NCBI RefSeq assembly: GCF_013314975.1
Contig: NZ_JABTYH010000002.1
Span: 1 to 64,000 of the forward strand
Length of the DNA: 64,000 nt
Origin: Pseudarthrobacter oxydans
Lineage (GTDB): Bacteria; Actinomycetota; Actinomycetes; Actinomycetales; Micrococcaceae
Reading direction: 5' to 3'
Shown: one piece after another, positions 1-7,659 of the stretch
Layout: each line of letters starts with the position of its first letter
Numbering within the stretch: the first letter of the stretch is position 1
The notes under the pieces: model-generated
Told to the model about the DNA's origin: nothing
What the model saw: only the letters and a program-made list of their open reading frames with translations
Database searches by the model: none
Translations under genes and position numbers: made by a program

Positions 1-9
1 GCCTTTCAT
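1..9 (-). CDS. 5' tip of a gene running off the left edge
   Basis: Only three codons (ATG AAA GGC) lie inside the window. The ATG at position 9 is preceded on the minus strand by a GAGAGGA stretch about 11-14 bases upstream, which would serve as a ribosome binding site. The gene would be divergent from the penicillin-binding protein gene and shares its upstream region, which contains a 34-bp palindrome. A PadR- or TetR-type autoregulator would fit that layout, but this is a guess: no diagnostic residues are visible. Confidence 0.35.
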
Positions 10-51
10 CGTGGCACCGTCCTCTCGCGGGATAAGTTCACCGACCTTTTC

Positions 52-85
52 GGCGATAGTTAACGATATGTCGCTAACTATCGCC
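52..85. promoter_or_regulatory. 34-bp palindromic operator candidate
   Basis: Two perfect 11-bp arms, GGCGATAGTTA (52-62) and TAACTATCGCC (75-85), flank a 12-bp centre. The centre is itself almost symmetric, so 15 of 17 base pairs match over 34 bp. The site lies between a presumed divergent minus-strand gene starting at 9 and the penicillin-binding protein gene at 188. Size, symmetry and position fit a dimeric or double-dimeric repressor operator. The regulator is not identified in the window. Confidence 0.55.
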
Positions 86-187
86 TCGTCAAGATCATGA
101 GTGTGACCAAATCCTGACCTTTCGGCACCACACAGTGCCGCTGGACCGGCGTAGTCTTTGGAGACCTCCAAGCTCGAGGGCTGAGAA

Positions 188-2371
188 ATGGCGACGAAAA
201 GGAAGCACAGAAACGGTTTCGGCGCGGCCCTGGGAAGGTTCCTGGGGTTCCTGGCGGCGAGTGCCATGTGCGGCGTCCTGGCGGCCAGCCTGGTGGTTCC
301 GGCGGTGGCGGCTGCGGGATTCGGCGTCAGCAATTCGATTGGGTTCTTCGACAGCCTGCCCGAGGAACTCACCGTCCAGCCGCCGTCGCAATCCACCAAA
401 GTGCTGACTTCCGACGGCCAGCCGATCGCCACCTTCTTCGCCGAGAACCGCGTCAGGATTCCCCTGGACCAGATGTCTCCCCACATCAAGGATGCGATCA
501 TTGCCATCGAGGACAGCAGGTTCTACGAACACGCCGGCATCGATCCCCAGGGCATTGTGCGGGCACTGGTTTCCAACCTGACGCAGGGCGGCCAGCAAGG
601 CGCGTCAACCATCACTCAGCAGTACGTCACCAACGTGGTCAACGAAGCACGGTTGTCGCAGGACAGGCCGGACGAGGTGATCCTCTCCGGACAGAAGGAC
701 GTTGGTGACAAGCTCCGGGAGATGAAGCTGGCCATTGCGCTGGAAAAGAAGTTCACCAAGGAGCAGATCCTTGAGGGGTACCTGAACATCGTCTTCTTCA
801 ACAGCGACGCGTACGGCATCGAAGCCGCGTCGCGCTACTTCTTCAGCACCACCGCCAAGGACCTCACCCTTCCCCAGGCCGCGCTGCTGGCCGGACTCGT
901 CAACAGCCCCACGTTCTACAACCCGGCGATCAACCCGGACAAATCAATCGTCCGCCGGAACCAGGTGCTCTCGGAGATGCTGCTCCAGGGCAAGATCACC
1001 CAGGCCCAACACGATGAAGCCGTGGCCACGCCGATCGAGCTGAAGATCAGTCCGGAGCGGCAGGGCTGCGCCTACGCGGCCATGGCGCCCTACTTCTGTG
1101 ACTACATTTCCCATCTCATCCTGAACAACCCTGCGTACGGTCCCAGCCTGATCGAACGGCAGCGGAAGCTCTACCGCGGCGGACTCACCATTGTCACCAC
1201 CCTGGACAGCAGGCTGCAGGCGGCCGCCCAGGCGCAAGTGGACGGCACGGCCGGACCGAACCCGGACCGGTGGGGCGCCGCATTGGTCACCGTGCAGCCG
1301 GGGACCGGCAAGATCCTCGCGATGGCCCAGAACACGGTGTTCCTGCCGGAACCGGGCAAGTTCGACACGCACCTGAACTTTAACGTCGATGCCAAGGACC
1401 CGCAGGGGAACGACCTCAACGGCGCTGGCGGCTTCCAGCCCGGATCCACCATGAAACCGTTCACTTTCGCCGAGTGGCTTAACGAGGGCAAGTCCCTGAC
1501 CGCGGAGGTGGACGCTTCACGGCGCGTTTATCCGCTGGACTTCCCGTGGCGGTCCAGCTGCGGCAAGGTGATGGGCGCCTACAGCACCGCGCAGAACAAC
1601 CCCCAGCTGGGCGCCGCTGACGACCTCCAGAATGCCGAAGAGGGGTTCTACCGGAAGATGCCTATCAATTACGGGTTGTACAACTCGATCAACACGGCCA
1701 CGTTCGCCACGGCAGCGCAGCTCGATTTCTGCGGTATCCAAAAGATGGTGGACGCCGTGGGGCTGCACAGCGGACTCGATGGAGCCCCGATCAACATGCA
1801 TCAGCTGGGCAACCTTCTCGGCGCTATCGGCGTCGCTCCCCTCCACCTGGCCAACGCCTTTGCCACGTTCGCCAATGACGGCCGCTACTGCTCACCGATC
1901 GCCCTGGTGGACGTCAAGGATGCAACCGGCGGCAATCTTCCCGCCCAGCCTGTGGAGTGCCGTGATGCCGTGAAGCCGGACGTGGCCCGTGGCGTCAACA
2001 ATGTGCTGCAGGATGTGCTCGTCAAGGGATCCGGCGTCTGGATCAACCCGAAGACCCATGACAAGTTCCCCGTGGCGGCCAAGACCGGTACCTCGAACAA
2101 CAACGGGTCCACCTGGATCGTTGGCTACACCACCGGCATTGCCACAGCTTCCTTCTTCGGCGACGCGCTGGAGGGGCAGAAGCGGGCAGGGCAGAACGTG
2201 ACCATCAACGGGACTTTCTACCCCCGCCTGGACGGCTACATGATTGCCGGGCCGCAGTGGGCCAACTACATGCTTCAGGCAGCGCCGCTGTATCCCACCA
2301 ACCCGTTCCCGCCCCCGCCGCCATCAATGATGGGCCCGAGCCCGTCACCGTCACCCAGCCCCCGTCCCTGA
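188..2371 (+). CDS. Bifunctional class A penicillin-binding protein (glycosyltransferase + transpeptidase)
   Basis: Polymerises glycan strands from lipid II and cross-links stem peptides at the outer face of the membrane. The 727-aa protein has a short basic cytoplasmic start, one membrane segment at about residues 11-45, then a GT51 domain with the catalytic EDSRFYEHAG motif (Glu about 108), QGASTITQQ and the KKFTKEQILEGYLN helix. The transpeptidase domain shows STMK (Ser about 420), YNSIN (SxN motif, about 500-502) and KTGTS (Lys about 632). The C terminus is a low-complexity Pro/Ser tail of about 25 residues, common in actinobacterial PBPs. The ATG at 188 precedes a typical basic N terminus. 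All catalytic motifs are intact. It is monocistronic, ending at an inverted repeat shared with the convergent DUF1992 gene. Which PBP paralogue it is cannot be told. Confidence 0.93.
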   Translation: MATKRKHRNGFGAALGRFLGFLAASAMCGVLAASLVVPAVAAAGFGVSNSIGFFDSLPEELTVQPPSQSTKVLTSDGQPIATFFAENRVRIPLDQMSPHIKDAIIAIEDSRFYEHAGIDPQGIVRALVSNLTQGGQQGASTITQQYVTNVVNEARLSQDRPDEVILSGQKDVGDKLREMKLAIALEKKFTKEQILEGYLNIVFFNSDAYGIEAASRYFFSTTAKDLTLPQAALLAGLVNSPTFYNPAINPDKSIVRRNQVLSEMLLQGKITQAQHDEAVATPIELKISPERQGCAYAAMAPYFCDYISHLILNNPAYGPSLIERQRKLYRGGLTIVTTLDSRLQAAAQAQVDGTAGPNPDRWGAALVTVQPGTGKILAMAQNTVFLPEPGKFDTHLNFNVDAKDPQGNDLNGAGGFQPGSTMKPFTFAEWLNEGKSLTAEVDASRRVYPLDFPWRSSCGKVMGAYSTAQNNPQLGAADDLQNAEEGFYRKMPINYGLYNSINTATFATAAQLDFCGIQKMVDAVGLHSGLDGAPINMHQLGNLLGAIGVAPLHLANAFATFANDGRYCSPIALVDVKDATGGNLPAQPVECRDAVKPDVARGVNNVLQDVLVKGSGVWINPKTHDKFPVAAKTGTSNNNGSTWIVGYTTGIATASFFGDALEGQKRAGQNVTINGTFYPRLDGYMIAGPQWANYMLQAAPLYPTNPFPPPPPSMMGPSPSPSPSPRP

Positions 2372-2461
2372 TTGGTCTCGAGTCCCGATACCCGGGCACA
2401 CCCAGCCGTAGCGCAATAGGGCGAACTCCCCTCTAAGGCGGGGACCACCAGGGCGGGGACG

Positions 2462-2487
2462 ACGACGGCGGGACGCAGCGCCGTCGT
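2462..2487. terminator. Dispersed palindrome copy, convergent gene ends
   Basis: Arms ACGACGGCG (2462-2470) and CGCCGTCGT (2479-2487) with an 8-nt loop, between the converging 3' ends of the PBP and DUF1992 genes. It is a shortened copy of the dispersed palindrome family in this window and probably acts as a bidirectional terminator hairpin. Confidence 0.6.
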
Positions 2488-2495
2488 ACGTCCGG

Positions 2496-3089
2496 CTACG
2501 TTGTACCTTTCCAGAGCCGCTGCCACCAGGGGCGCGCAGGCTGCGGTTCGGCGGGAGGCTCGGCCGAACGGGCCGCACGGCGCTGGCGCCACCGGCCCAC
2601 TTCCTCCTCAACGTCCCGGGTCTTGGTGATGACCGGCGGACCGCCCTGCAACTGGCGCCGGGCGTCGACGACGCGGCGGTTGAAATCCTGCAGGATGTCC
2701 CGCACCTGCTGCTCCGTGTACTGGGCGTCGAGCCTGGCATCAAGCTCGGCGTCCTCCTTACGGAGCAGGATGGCCGCCGGACCGAGGCCGCTGATGTTCT
2801 CCCGCTGGATGAGGCCCTTGACCCACCAGTCGGGATCGTACGACTCCCCCAGCCCGGGAATCGGCTTGCCGGCGTACTTGAGGTTGTCGAACTTGCCCTG
2901 CGCCATGGCATCGCGGACAAGGTACTCCGCCCGGGCGGAGTCGCTCACCCTCTTGCGCTTCTCCCGCTCCTTCTCTTCAAGGGCGTCAAGCTCCGCTTCC
3001 TCATCCGCGGTGATGCCTGCCCCGCGGTAGGTGCGGAGTTCGGCGGCACGCTCAAGGCGCTTCCGGTACTCTGCTGCACCGCTCCCCAT
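2496..3089 (-). CDS. DUF1992 (DnaJC28-like) domain protein
   Basis: A 197-aa soluble, highly charged protein. Residues about 30-100 carry the DUF1992 signature: a run of Glu/Lys-rich helix, then VRDAMAQGKFDNLKYAGKPIPG and DPDWWVKGLI. This is the domain also found in human DNAJC28 and many bacteria, of unknown function. The C-terminal part is helical and ends in a Pro/Trp-rich tail. The frame stays open upstream to 3623, but the ATG at 3089 has a GAGG motif upstream and gives a protein of normal family length; upstream residues look like non-coding translation. It is divergent from the thioesterase gene at 3252. Confidence 0.8.
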   Translation of the reverse strand: MGSGAAEYRKRLERAAELRTYRGAGITADEEAELDALEEKEREKRKRVSDSARAEYLVRDAMAQGKFDNLKYAGKPIPGLGESYDPDWWVKGLIQRENISGLGPAAILLRKEDAELDARLDAQYTEQQVRDILQDFNRRVVDARRQLQGGPPVITKTRDVEEEVGRWRQRRAARSAEPPAEPQPARPWWQRLWKGTT

Positions 3090-3251
3090 TGCCGCCACCG
3101 CCTCACGTTCGTCGCACCGCCTTCTTCCAGTATTCAGAAGCCCTTGGCCGGGTTCAACGCCCATCCCCTTAACAACGGCACGGGCCTGGATCCGGGCGGC
3201 GTCGCTTCGCTTAGGCTGGGCAGGCAGGGGCCATATGGAGGAGGCAGTGCC

Positions 3252-3767
3252 ATGGATACCAACGGAACAACCGAGCGCTCGGCAACTTTCAGCTGGACAG
3301 ATCCGCGCGTTGGCCTTGGGCAGCTGTCCAGGCTGTCCGGGCTGGACTATCTCTCCGGCATGCGGGACGGAACCATACCGCGGCCGCCCATGGCGTCCCT
3401 GATGAACCTGGCCCTTGTTGGGGTTGAGCCGGGGCGCGTGGAATTCGAGTGCCGGCCTGCCGAAGCGCATTACAACCCGCTGGGCATGGTGCACGGCGGG
3501 TTGGCCTGCACGCTGCTGGACACCGTCGTGGGGTGCGCGGGGCACAGCACCCTGGCCGCTGGATTCGGTTACACGTCCATCGACCTCTCCGTCAGCTACC
3601 TCCGCCCCATCACCCTCAAGCACGGCGTACTGCGGGCCGAGGGGACCGTGACCAAGCCGGGATCGCGGGTGATCTTCGCCGAGGGGCGCATCTTCGGGCC
3701 GGCCGGTGAACTGCTGGCCACCGCCACCAGTTCACTCCTGGTCTTCGCCACTGACCAGGCACGGTAG
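3252..3767 (+). CDS. PaaI-family hotdog-fold thioesterase
   Basis: A 171-aa acyl-CoA thioesterase of the PaaI/4HBT type. The hotdog core is recognisable from AHYNPLGMVHGGLACTLLDT, where HGG and the following Asp form the active-site helix, and from the strand pattern IDLSVSYLRPIT. The start is the ATG at 3252, preceded by GGAGGA at 3238-3243; an open stretch upstream of it is non-coding. It stands alone, bounded by the divergent DUF1992 gene and a perfect palindrome downstream. The substrate is not predictable; PaaI relatives act on phenylacetyl- or other aromatic acyl-CoAs. Confidence 0.85.
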   Translation: MDTNGTTERSATFSWTDPRVGLGQLSRLSGLDYLSGMRDGTIPRPPMASLMNLALVGVEPGRVEFECRPAEAHYNPLGMVHGGLACTLLDTVVGCAGHSTLAAGFGYTSIDLSVSYLRPITLKHGVLRAEGTVTKPGSRVIFAEGRIFGPAGELLATATSSLLVFATDQAR

Positions 3768-3793
3768 GCCCTGCCAGCCCAGGAAGGACTGAG

Positions 3794-3827
3794 GCGTACG
3801 ACGGCGGGACGTCCCGCCGTCGTACGC
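3794..3827. terminator. Dispersed palindrome copy, perfect 17-bp arms
   Basis: Perfect 34-bp palindrome with no spacer: GCGTACGACGGCGGGAC followed by its exact complement. It lies between the convergent ends of the thioesterase gene (3767) and the SRPBCC gene (3856). It differs from the other copies in having GTAC where they have GGAC. The compensating change on both arms implies selection for pairing, so it probably works as a terminator hairpin. Confidence 0.7.
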
Positions 3828-3855
3828 TTGCCCAGGTGCCGGACGGCTTAGCCGG

Positions 3856-4353
3856 TCAGGCGTTGGCGTGTTCGGCGAGGATCGCGTCGATTTGGCCAAC
3901 TGCCTCCCGCATGCCCTCTTCCATGCCCATCTGGACCATCTGTTCCATCTGCTCCTCGGAGTCGAAGATGGTGGCTACTTTCATGTTGGTCCGGCCGCCG
4001 TCTTCCTCGAGCGTCACGGTGACGTGGCCGGCTCCCATTTCTGCGACCGGTTCCCCGTGTTCGTCAGCAAAGCCGTCGTCGAACTCCAGCTTGTGGGGCG
4101 CCCGGATGGAGGTGAAGCGCCACCAGCCGCGAGGCTTCTCGCCTTCGGGGGTGGTCATGTAATAGTCGGCCTTTCCGCCGGGCTGGAAGTCGAACCGGTC
4201 AAACGTTGCCGGATAATTGGGCGGCCCCCACCAGCGCTCGAGCTGGCGCGGGTCTTCCCAGAGCTGCCAGACGCGTTCGACCCCGGCGTCGAACTCGGCG
4301 GTGAGGGTGAAGCTGAGCGCCTCAAGATTCTTGGTGATACCAATAACGGACAT
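3856..4353 (-). CDS. SRPBCC (AHSA1/activator of Hsp90 ATPase-like) protein
   Basis: A 165-aa START/Bet v1-fold protein. The N terminus shows the family pattern FDAGVERVWQLWEDPRQLERWWGPP; GWWRFTSI, LEFDDGFADEHG and the C-terminal helix MEEGMREAVGQIDAIL follow. It binds a hydrophobic ligand of unknown identity. It starts 14 nt downstream of the ArsR-type gene on the same strand, a very common pairing in actinobacteria in which the ArsR repressor controls both genes. The SD is in AAGGGAGGATTCTGCA just before the ATG at 4353. Confidence 0.85.
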   Translation of the reverse strand: MSVIGITKNLEALSFTLTAEFDAGVERVWQLWEDPRQLERWWGPPNYPATFDRFDFQPGGKADYYMTTPEGEKPRGWWRFTSIRAPHKLEFDDGFADEHGEPVAEMGAGHVTVTLEEDGGRTNMKVATIFDSEEQMEQMVQMGMEEGMREAVGQIDAILAEHANA

Positions 4354-4367
4354 TGCAGAATCCTCCC

Positions 4368-4700
4368 TTATCCTTCAGCCAGAATGCCTGCGATCCGGTC
4401 GACGCGCTGCCGCCAGATCGCCTCATATTCGTCGAGCAGCCGCCGGGCTTTTTCCAGTCCTTCATGGTTACCCCGCACAATCTGCTCCCTTCCGCGCTTT
4501 TCCTTGGTCACCAGGGATGCGCGTTCCAACACCGCAACGTGCTTCTGGACTGCGGCGAAGCTCATGGCATAGAGGGCAGCGAGACCGGAAACCGAGTACT
4601 CTCCCACCGTCACGCGGCGCACGATGTCGCGGCGGGTGGAATCTGCGAACGCCTGGAAGAGGCGGTCCAGTTCGGCGTCACGGAGCTTATCTACAACCAT
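4368..4700 (-). CDS. ArsR-family winged-helix repressor
   Basis: A 110-aa dimeric HTH repressor. The DNA-binding part is DSTRRDIVRRVTVGEYSVSGLAALYAMSFAAVQKHVAVLERASLV, followed by the wing residues KRGREQIV. No Cys-rich metal site is visible, so it is the SdpR/non-metal type normally paired with SRPBCC proteins. I chose the ATG at 4700 over an in-frame start at 4811. The longer form would overlap the divergent gene at 4804, and the short form begins right at the conserved N terminus and inside a palindromic operator. No good SD is visible, so the mRNA may be leaderless. Confidence 0.85.
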   Translation of the reverse strand: MVVDKLRDAELDRLFQAFADSTRRDIVRRVTVGEYSVSGLAALYAMSFAAVQKHVAVLERASLVTKEKRGREQIVRGNHEGLEKARRLLDEYEAIWRQRVDRIAGILAEG

Positions 4701-4709
4701 TTGGTTGTA
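4692..4709. promoter_or_regulatory. ArsR operator overlapping its own start codon
   Basis: Perfect inverted repeat TACAACCA-TT-TGGTTGTA, 18 bp, spanning the ArsR ATG (4698-4700). CAACCA/TGGTTG half-sites are typical of ArsR repressors partnered with SRPBCC proteins (family knowledge). Binding here would block initiation of its own operon. The divergent gene at 4804 is about 95 bp away. Confidence 0.65.
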
Positions 4710-4803
4710 CGATAGTCCTGCCCGGCCCAGGCTGTCAATGGCCTCCAGAAACGGGGGTTCCCACTCCGGCGGGAAGGGCGTTGTGGCCGGTATCTTGAAG
4801 GCC

Positions 4804-5532
4804 ATGAGCATCTTCCTCGCCGGCGCCGGGCCGGACCATCTGGCCTTTCCGGAAGTCTTTGACCGATTCGCGCAGGCCGTCCGCCGGCGTTCCGGGGACG
4901 AGGCGCCCGCCCGGGTGGCGGTGGTGGTTCATGACCGTAACGGGAACCCGGAAAGCCTCCTCCCGGCATACGTGGATCCGCTGCTCGCGCGTATGCCGGT
5001 TGAGGTGGTGCCGGTCCTCCTGGGTGTGGGCGCGCCTGCCAACCCTTCAGTGTTCCACGGCGTTGACGGGCTGGTGGTGGGCGGTGGACTTACGCCGGCG
5101 TACTGGGAAGGACTCGCTGCGTCGGCAACCGCCATTTCCCGGGCCGTGGCCGGGGGCGTGCCCTACCTCGGCTTTTCCGCCGGTGCCATGATCGCACCCC
5201 GCAGGGCGCTGGTGGGCGGCTACCGGAGCCGGGGCATTGAGGTCTGCGGCGAAGAATGCTCGGAGGGCCTGGCCGAGCTTGAGATCCGGGACGGCCTGGG
5301 CCTTGCCCCGTTCGCGGTTGATGTCCACGCCGCGCAGGCCGGCACGCTCAGCCGCGCGCTGGGAGCAGTGGCTGCAGGTTTGGTGGAGAGGGCCGTGGCT
5401 GTGGACGAGAACACCGCCGTGGTGCTGTCAGCGGAAGACGGTGGCAGCTTCGAGGTACTGGGTCACGGCAACTGCTGGGACATCCGCTGGTCCGGCAGTG
5501 CCTGCAGCGTTTCCGTGCTGCAGGCGGACTAA
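4804..5532 (+). CDS. Peptidase S51 / cyanophycinase-like protein
   Basis: A 242-aa member of the class I glutamine amidotransferase-like S51 group (dipeptidase E, cyanophycinase). The nucleophile elbow is GFSAGAMI with Ser about 125. The strand before it, HGVDGLVVGGGLTP, carries the family G-G-G turn, and a candidate His occurs in FAVDVHAAQAGTLSRAL, close to the family position. The substrate is probably a dipeptide or isopeptide; not determinable. The ATG at 4804 is the first in a sensible position; the upstream frame runs through the ArsR operator and is not coding. Confidence 0.8.
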   Translation: MSIFLAGAGPDHLAFPEVFDRFAQAVRRRSGDEAPARVAVVVHDRNGNPESLLPAYVDPLLARMPVEVVPVLLGVGAPANPSVFHGVDGLVVGGGLTPAYWEGLAASATAISRAVAGGVPYLGFSAGAMIAPRRALVGGYRSRGIEVCGEECSEGLAELEIRDGLGLAPFAVDVHAAQAGTLSRALGAVAAGLVERAVAVDENTAVVLSAEDGGSFEVLGHGNCWDIRWSGSACSVSVLQAD

Positions 5533-5587
5533 GGGTCCCGGGGTGCGGCTCAGCTGTCGGCGCGGGGAGCAGCGGGACCGATCGCCC

Positions 5588-6322
5588 TCATGCGTCGAAG
5601 TGCGTCTTGACCCTGTCGCCGGTCAGTTGTTCAATCAGCTCCGCGGCCACGTCCCGCAGCTTCTGGTTGCGGTTGCTGGAGACCTTGGTGAGAATGTCCA
5701 TCGCCTCCGCCTGGGAGCACCTGTTCTGGGCCATGATGACGCCGCATGCCAGGTTGATGGCGGTCCGGCTCTCCATGGCAGCTTCCAGGTTGTCCGCCCG
5801 GCTTTGCGCTGTGTCGAGGCGGACGGAAAGATGAAGCGTGTTGTGGGCGGCTGCGGCGAAGCCCAGGGCCTTCTCATAAACGCCCGCGGTGAACATTCCC
5901 GGCCTGGACGCAAAGAAGTTCAAGGCAACACTTGCCTCGCTGCTGATCTCCAGTGGTACACCGAGGGAGCTCCGGATGTTTGCCTCCGCCAGCTTCCGGG
6001 TCAGCTCGGGCCAGCGGGGATCCGTGGCGACGTCGTCGATAATCACCGGGGACATCTCGCGCAGCGCTTTGATGCAGGGGCCGTCCCCCACGGCCTGCTC
6101 AACCTTATCCAGCTCCACCGCGCGTGCGCTGCTGCCGGCCACAGTGGTGGGCTTGCGCCGCAGCTTGAGCGTGACTGCACACTCAATGTGGTCACCCGCC
6201 TCCGCGGAAACCGATGCTGCGGCTAGCCCTGCGAGCCCGGTCAGGAACTCAACAACGTTTTCTGCGCCCACCAGAATGCTCTGGAGCTCTTGTATTGGTT
6301 CTTTTTCCGGTGCACTCGACAT
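5588..6322 (-). CDS. GAF-ANTAR transcription antitermination regulator (1 of 4)
   Basis: 244 aa: a GAF sensor domain at about 20-165, with the conserved VGDGPCIKAL loop, followed by an ANTAR RNA-binding domain at about 180-235 (MESRTAINLACGVIMAQNRC...DILTKVSSNRNQKLRDVA). ANTAR domains bind paired RNA hairpins and stop transcription termination (established for NasR, EutV and mycobacterial relatives). The ligand of this GAF domain is unknown. It is divergent from the second GAF-ANTAR gene, with a 99-bp shared promoter region. It ends FDA after an ISGEN/LTGDR-like tail also seen in the fourth member. Confidence 0.9.
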   Translation of the reverse strand: MSSAPEKEPIQELQSILVGAENVVEFLTGLAGLAAASVSAEAGDHIECAVTLKLRRKPTTVAGSSARAVELDKVEQAVGDGPCIKALREMSPVIIDDVATDPRWPELTRKLAEANIRSSLGVPLEISSEASVALNFFASRPGMFTAGVYEKALGFAAAAHNTLHLSVRLDTAQSRADNLEAAMESRTAINLACGVIMAQNRCSQAEAMDILTKVSSNRNQKLRDVAAELIEQLTGDRVKTHFDA

Positions 6323-6421
6323 GGCCCCATCTTACTGTCCCGCCCCTTCCTGGGCAGCGTGGGACTGCGGGGTGGCAGCGGCATCCGCCGCTCGCCCGGG
6401 GCTTGGCTCTATGCTGAGACT

Positions 6422-7141
6422 ATGGCGCAGCACCTTCCCCTTGACGAGCTCAGCACTGTCATAGCTCGCATCCAGGGGCTGCTACTGACGGAGGAAAAAG
6501 TCACCACGGCCGTCCGGATCCTGGCGCAGGCCGCCAAGGAGTCGGTTCCCGGGACGATCGGAGCAGGAGTATCGCTTCTGGATTCGCGCGGGCGCCGGAC
6601 CAGCAGCGGCTATACCGACGGGATCGTAAGCCGGGCCGATGCCACGCAGTACGAGTGCGGGGAAGGACCGTGCCTGACCGCCTGGGCGGCAGAGGAACCC
6701 GTACTGGTCAGGGACCTGGGGAAGGAATCCCGCTGGCCTGCATGGCGGAAAGCCGTCCGTGGGCTCCCCGTATTGTCAGTGGTCAGCGCTCCCCTGATGG
6801 CCGGCCGGGAGTCCCTGGGTGCCCTGAAGCTGTACGCCGCCACCCCTGACGTCTATGACAAATCCAGCGCCGCGCTGCTCCAGCTCTTCGCTGCCCCGGC
6901 CGCCACGCTGCTGGCACACATCCAGGCCAGTGAAGCCCCGCACAGGATGACCGAGGTCCTGCAGGCATCCCTGTACAGCCGGGACCTGGTGAACAGGGCC
7001 TGCGGAGTGCTGATGGAACGGTACGGGATGACCCATGAGGCAGCACTGCAGCGGCTGATGAAGCTTGCCCGCGACGAGAACGCTGCCTTGCAGCACGTCA
7101 GCGAACGCGTCCTGGCCGGGACGCTGCCTGCCGGCGCTTAG
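6422..7141 (+). CDS. GAF-ANTAR regulator (2 of 4)
   Basis: 239 aa. GAF domain at about 25-165 with CGEGPCLTAW and a following RDLGKESRWPAW block, then an ANTAR domain at about 175-230 (SRDLVNRACGVLMERYGMTHEAALQRLMKLARDENAALQHVSERVL). Its ANTAR belongs to a different subtype from the other three: LMERYGMTHEAALQRL against IMAENRCTRDTAFGIL. The start is the ATG at 6422; upstream in-frame codons back to 6290 lie over the divergent gene and its promoter. It is followed after 9 nt by the small partner-protein gene at 7151 and is probably co-transcribed with it. Confidence 0.88.
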   Translation: MAQHLPLDELSTVIARIQGLLLTEEKVTTAVRILAQAAKESVPGTIGAGVSLLDSRGRRTSSGYTDGIVSRADATQYECGEGPCLTAWAAEEPVLVRDLGKESRWPAWRKAVRGLPVLSVVSAPLMAGRESLGALKLYAATPDVYDKSSAALLQLFAAPAATLLAHIQASEAPHRMTEVLQASLYSRDLVNRACGVLMERYGMTHEAALQRLMKLARDENAALQHVSERVLAGTLPAGA

Positions 7142-7150
7142 GACCTTCCC

Positions 7151-7492
7151 ATGGGCTTCGATCCGAACGAACCGGAACAACGCCGCCGGCTCCGCGCCGC
7201 CATCAGGGCGGCGGATATTCCGGTGTCCGATCTGTGGCTGAAGTACTTCAGCCTCTCGGGAGACGCCGGGGAATACGAGGTGGAAGCGTACCTGCAGGGG
7301 CTCCTTTCCCTGCCGCCGGTGCAGCGCGACCTGCTGGCCCTGGCAGCGAACGAACTCATTGACGATCTGCCCCGCCCACGCGCACCCTACTCGGACGACT
7401 TTCCTGGTTCGGGCGATGCCCCCGGACCCTCCGCGGAAGGACCTGGCGGCGGAGCAGACACGACCGGCCGGCAAACGGAGCAGGACGAGTAA
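7151..7492 (+). CDS. Small ANTAR-associated protein
   Basis: A 113-aa protein of unknown function. The conserved part, about residues 10-75, is helical: AADIPVSDLWLKYFSLSGDA, EVEAYLQGLLSLPPVQRDLL, ANELIDDL. The tail is disordered and rich in Gly, Pro and acidic residues. A homologous segment (LPLDKLWIYYYGIGGDIDEV, LDAYLHEALDIPA) forms the N terminus of the fourth GAF-ANTAR protein at 8388. Such proteins recur beside ANTAR genes in Arthrobacter and Mycobacteriales, from memory. It begins 9 nt after the second GAF-ANTAR gene. A role as partner or modulator of ANTAR proteins is inferred from the adjacency plus fusion. Confidence 0.78.
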   Translation: MGFDPNEPEQRRRLRAAIRAADIPVSDLWLKYFSLSGDAGEYEVEAYLQGLLSLPPVQRDLLALAANELIDDLPRPRAPYSDDFPGSGDAPGPSAEGPGGGADTTGRQTEQDE

Positions 7493-7659
7493 ACCGGGCG
7501 GCTCCGGCATATCCATAGGTCCCGGACCGGCGTAATGTCGGTAGTAGGAGATTTCGGGAGTGCGGGACGTCCGGGGTTGAATACTCGGGCCAGCCAGCGT
7601 ACAGAGCAGCGGCCGCCAGCCAGGGGCGAGTCTTCTGGTGCATCCAGGATCGAGGCCTG

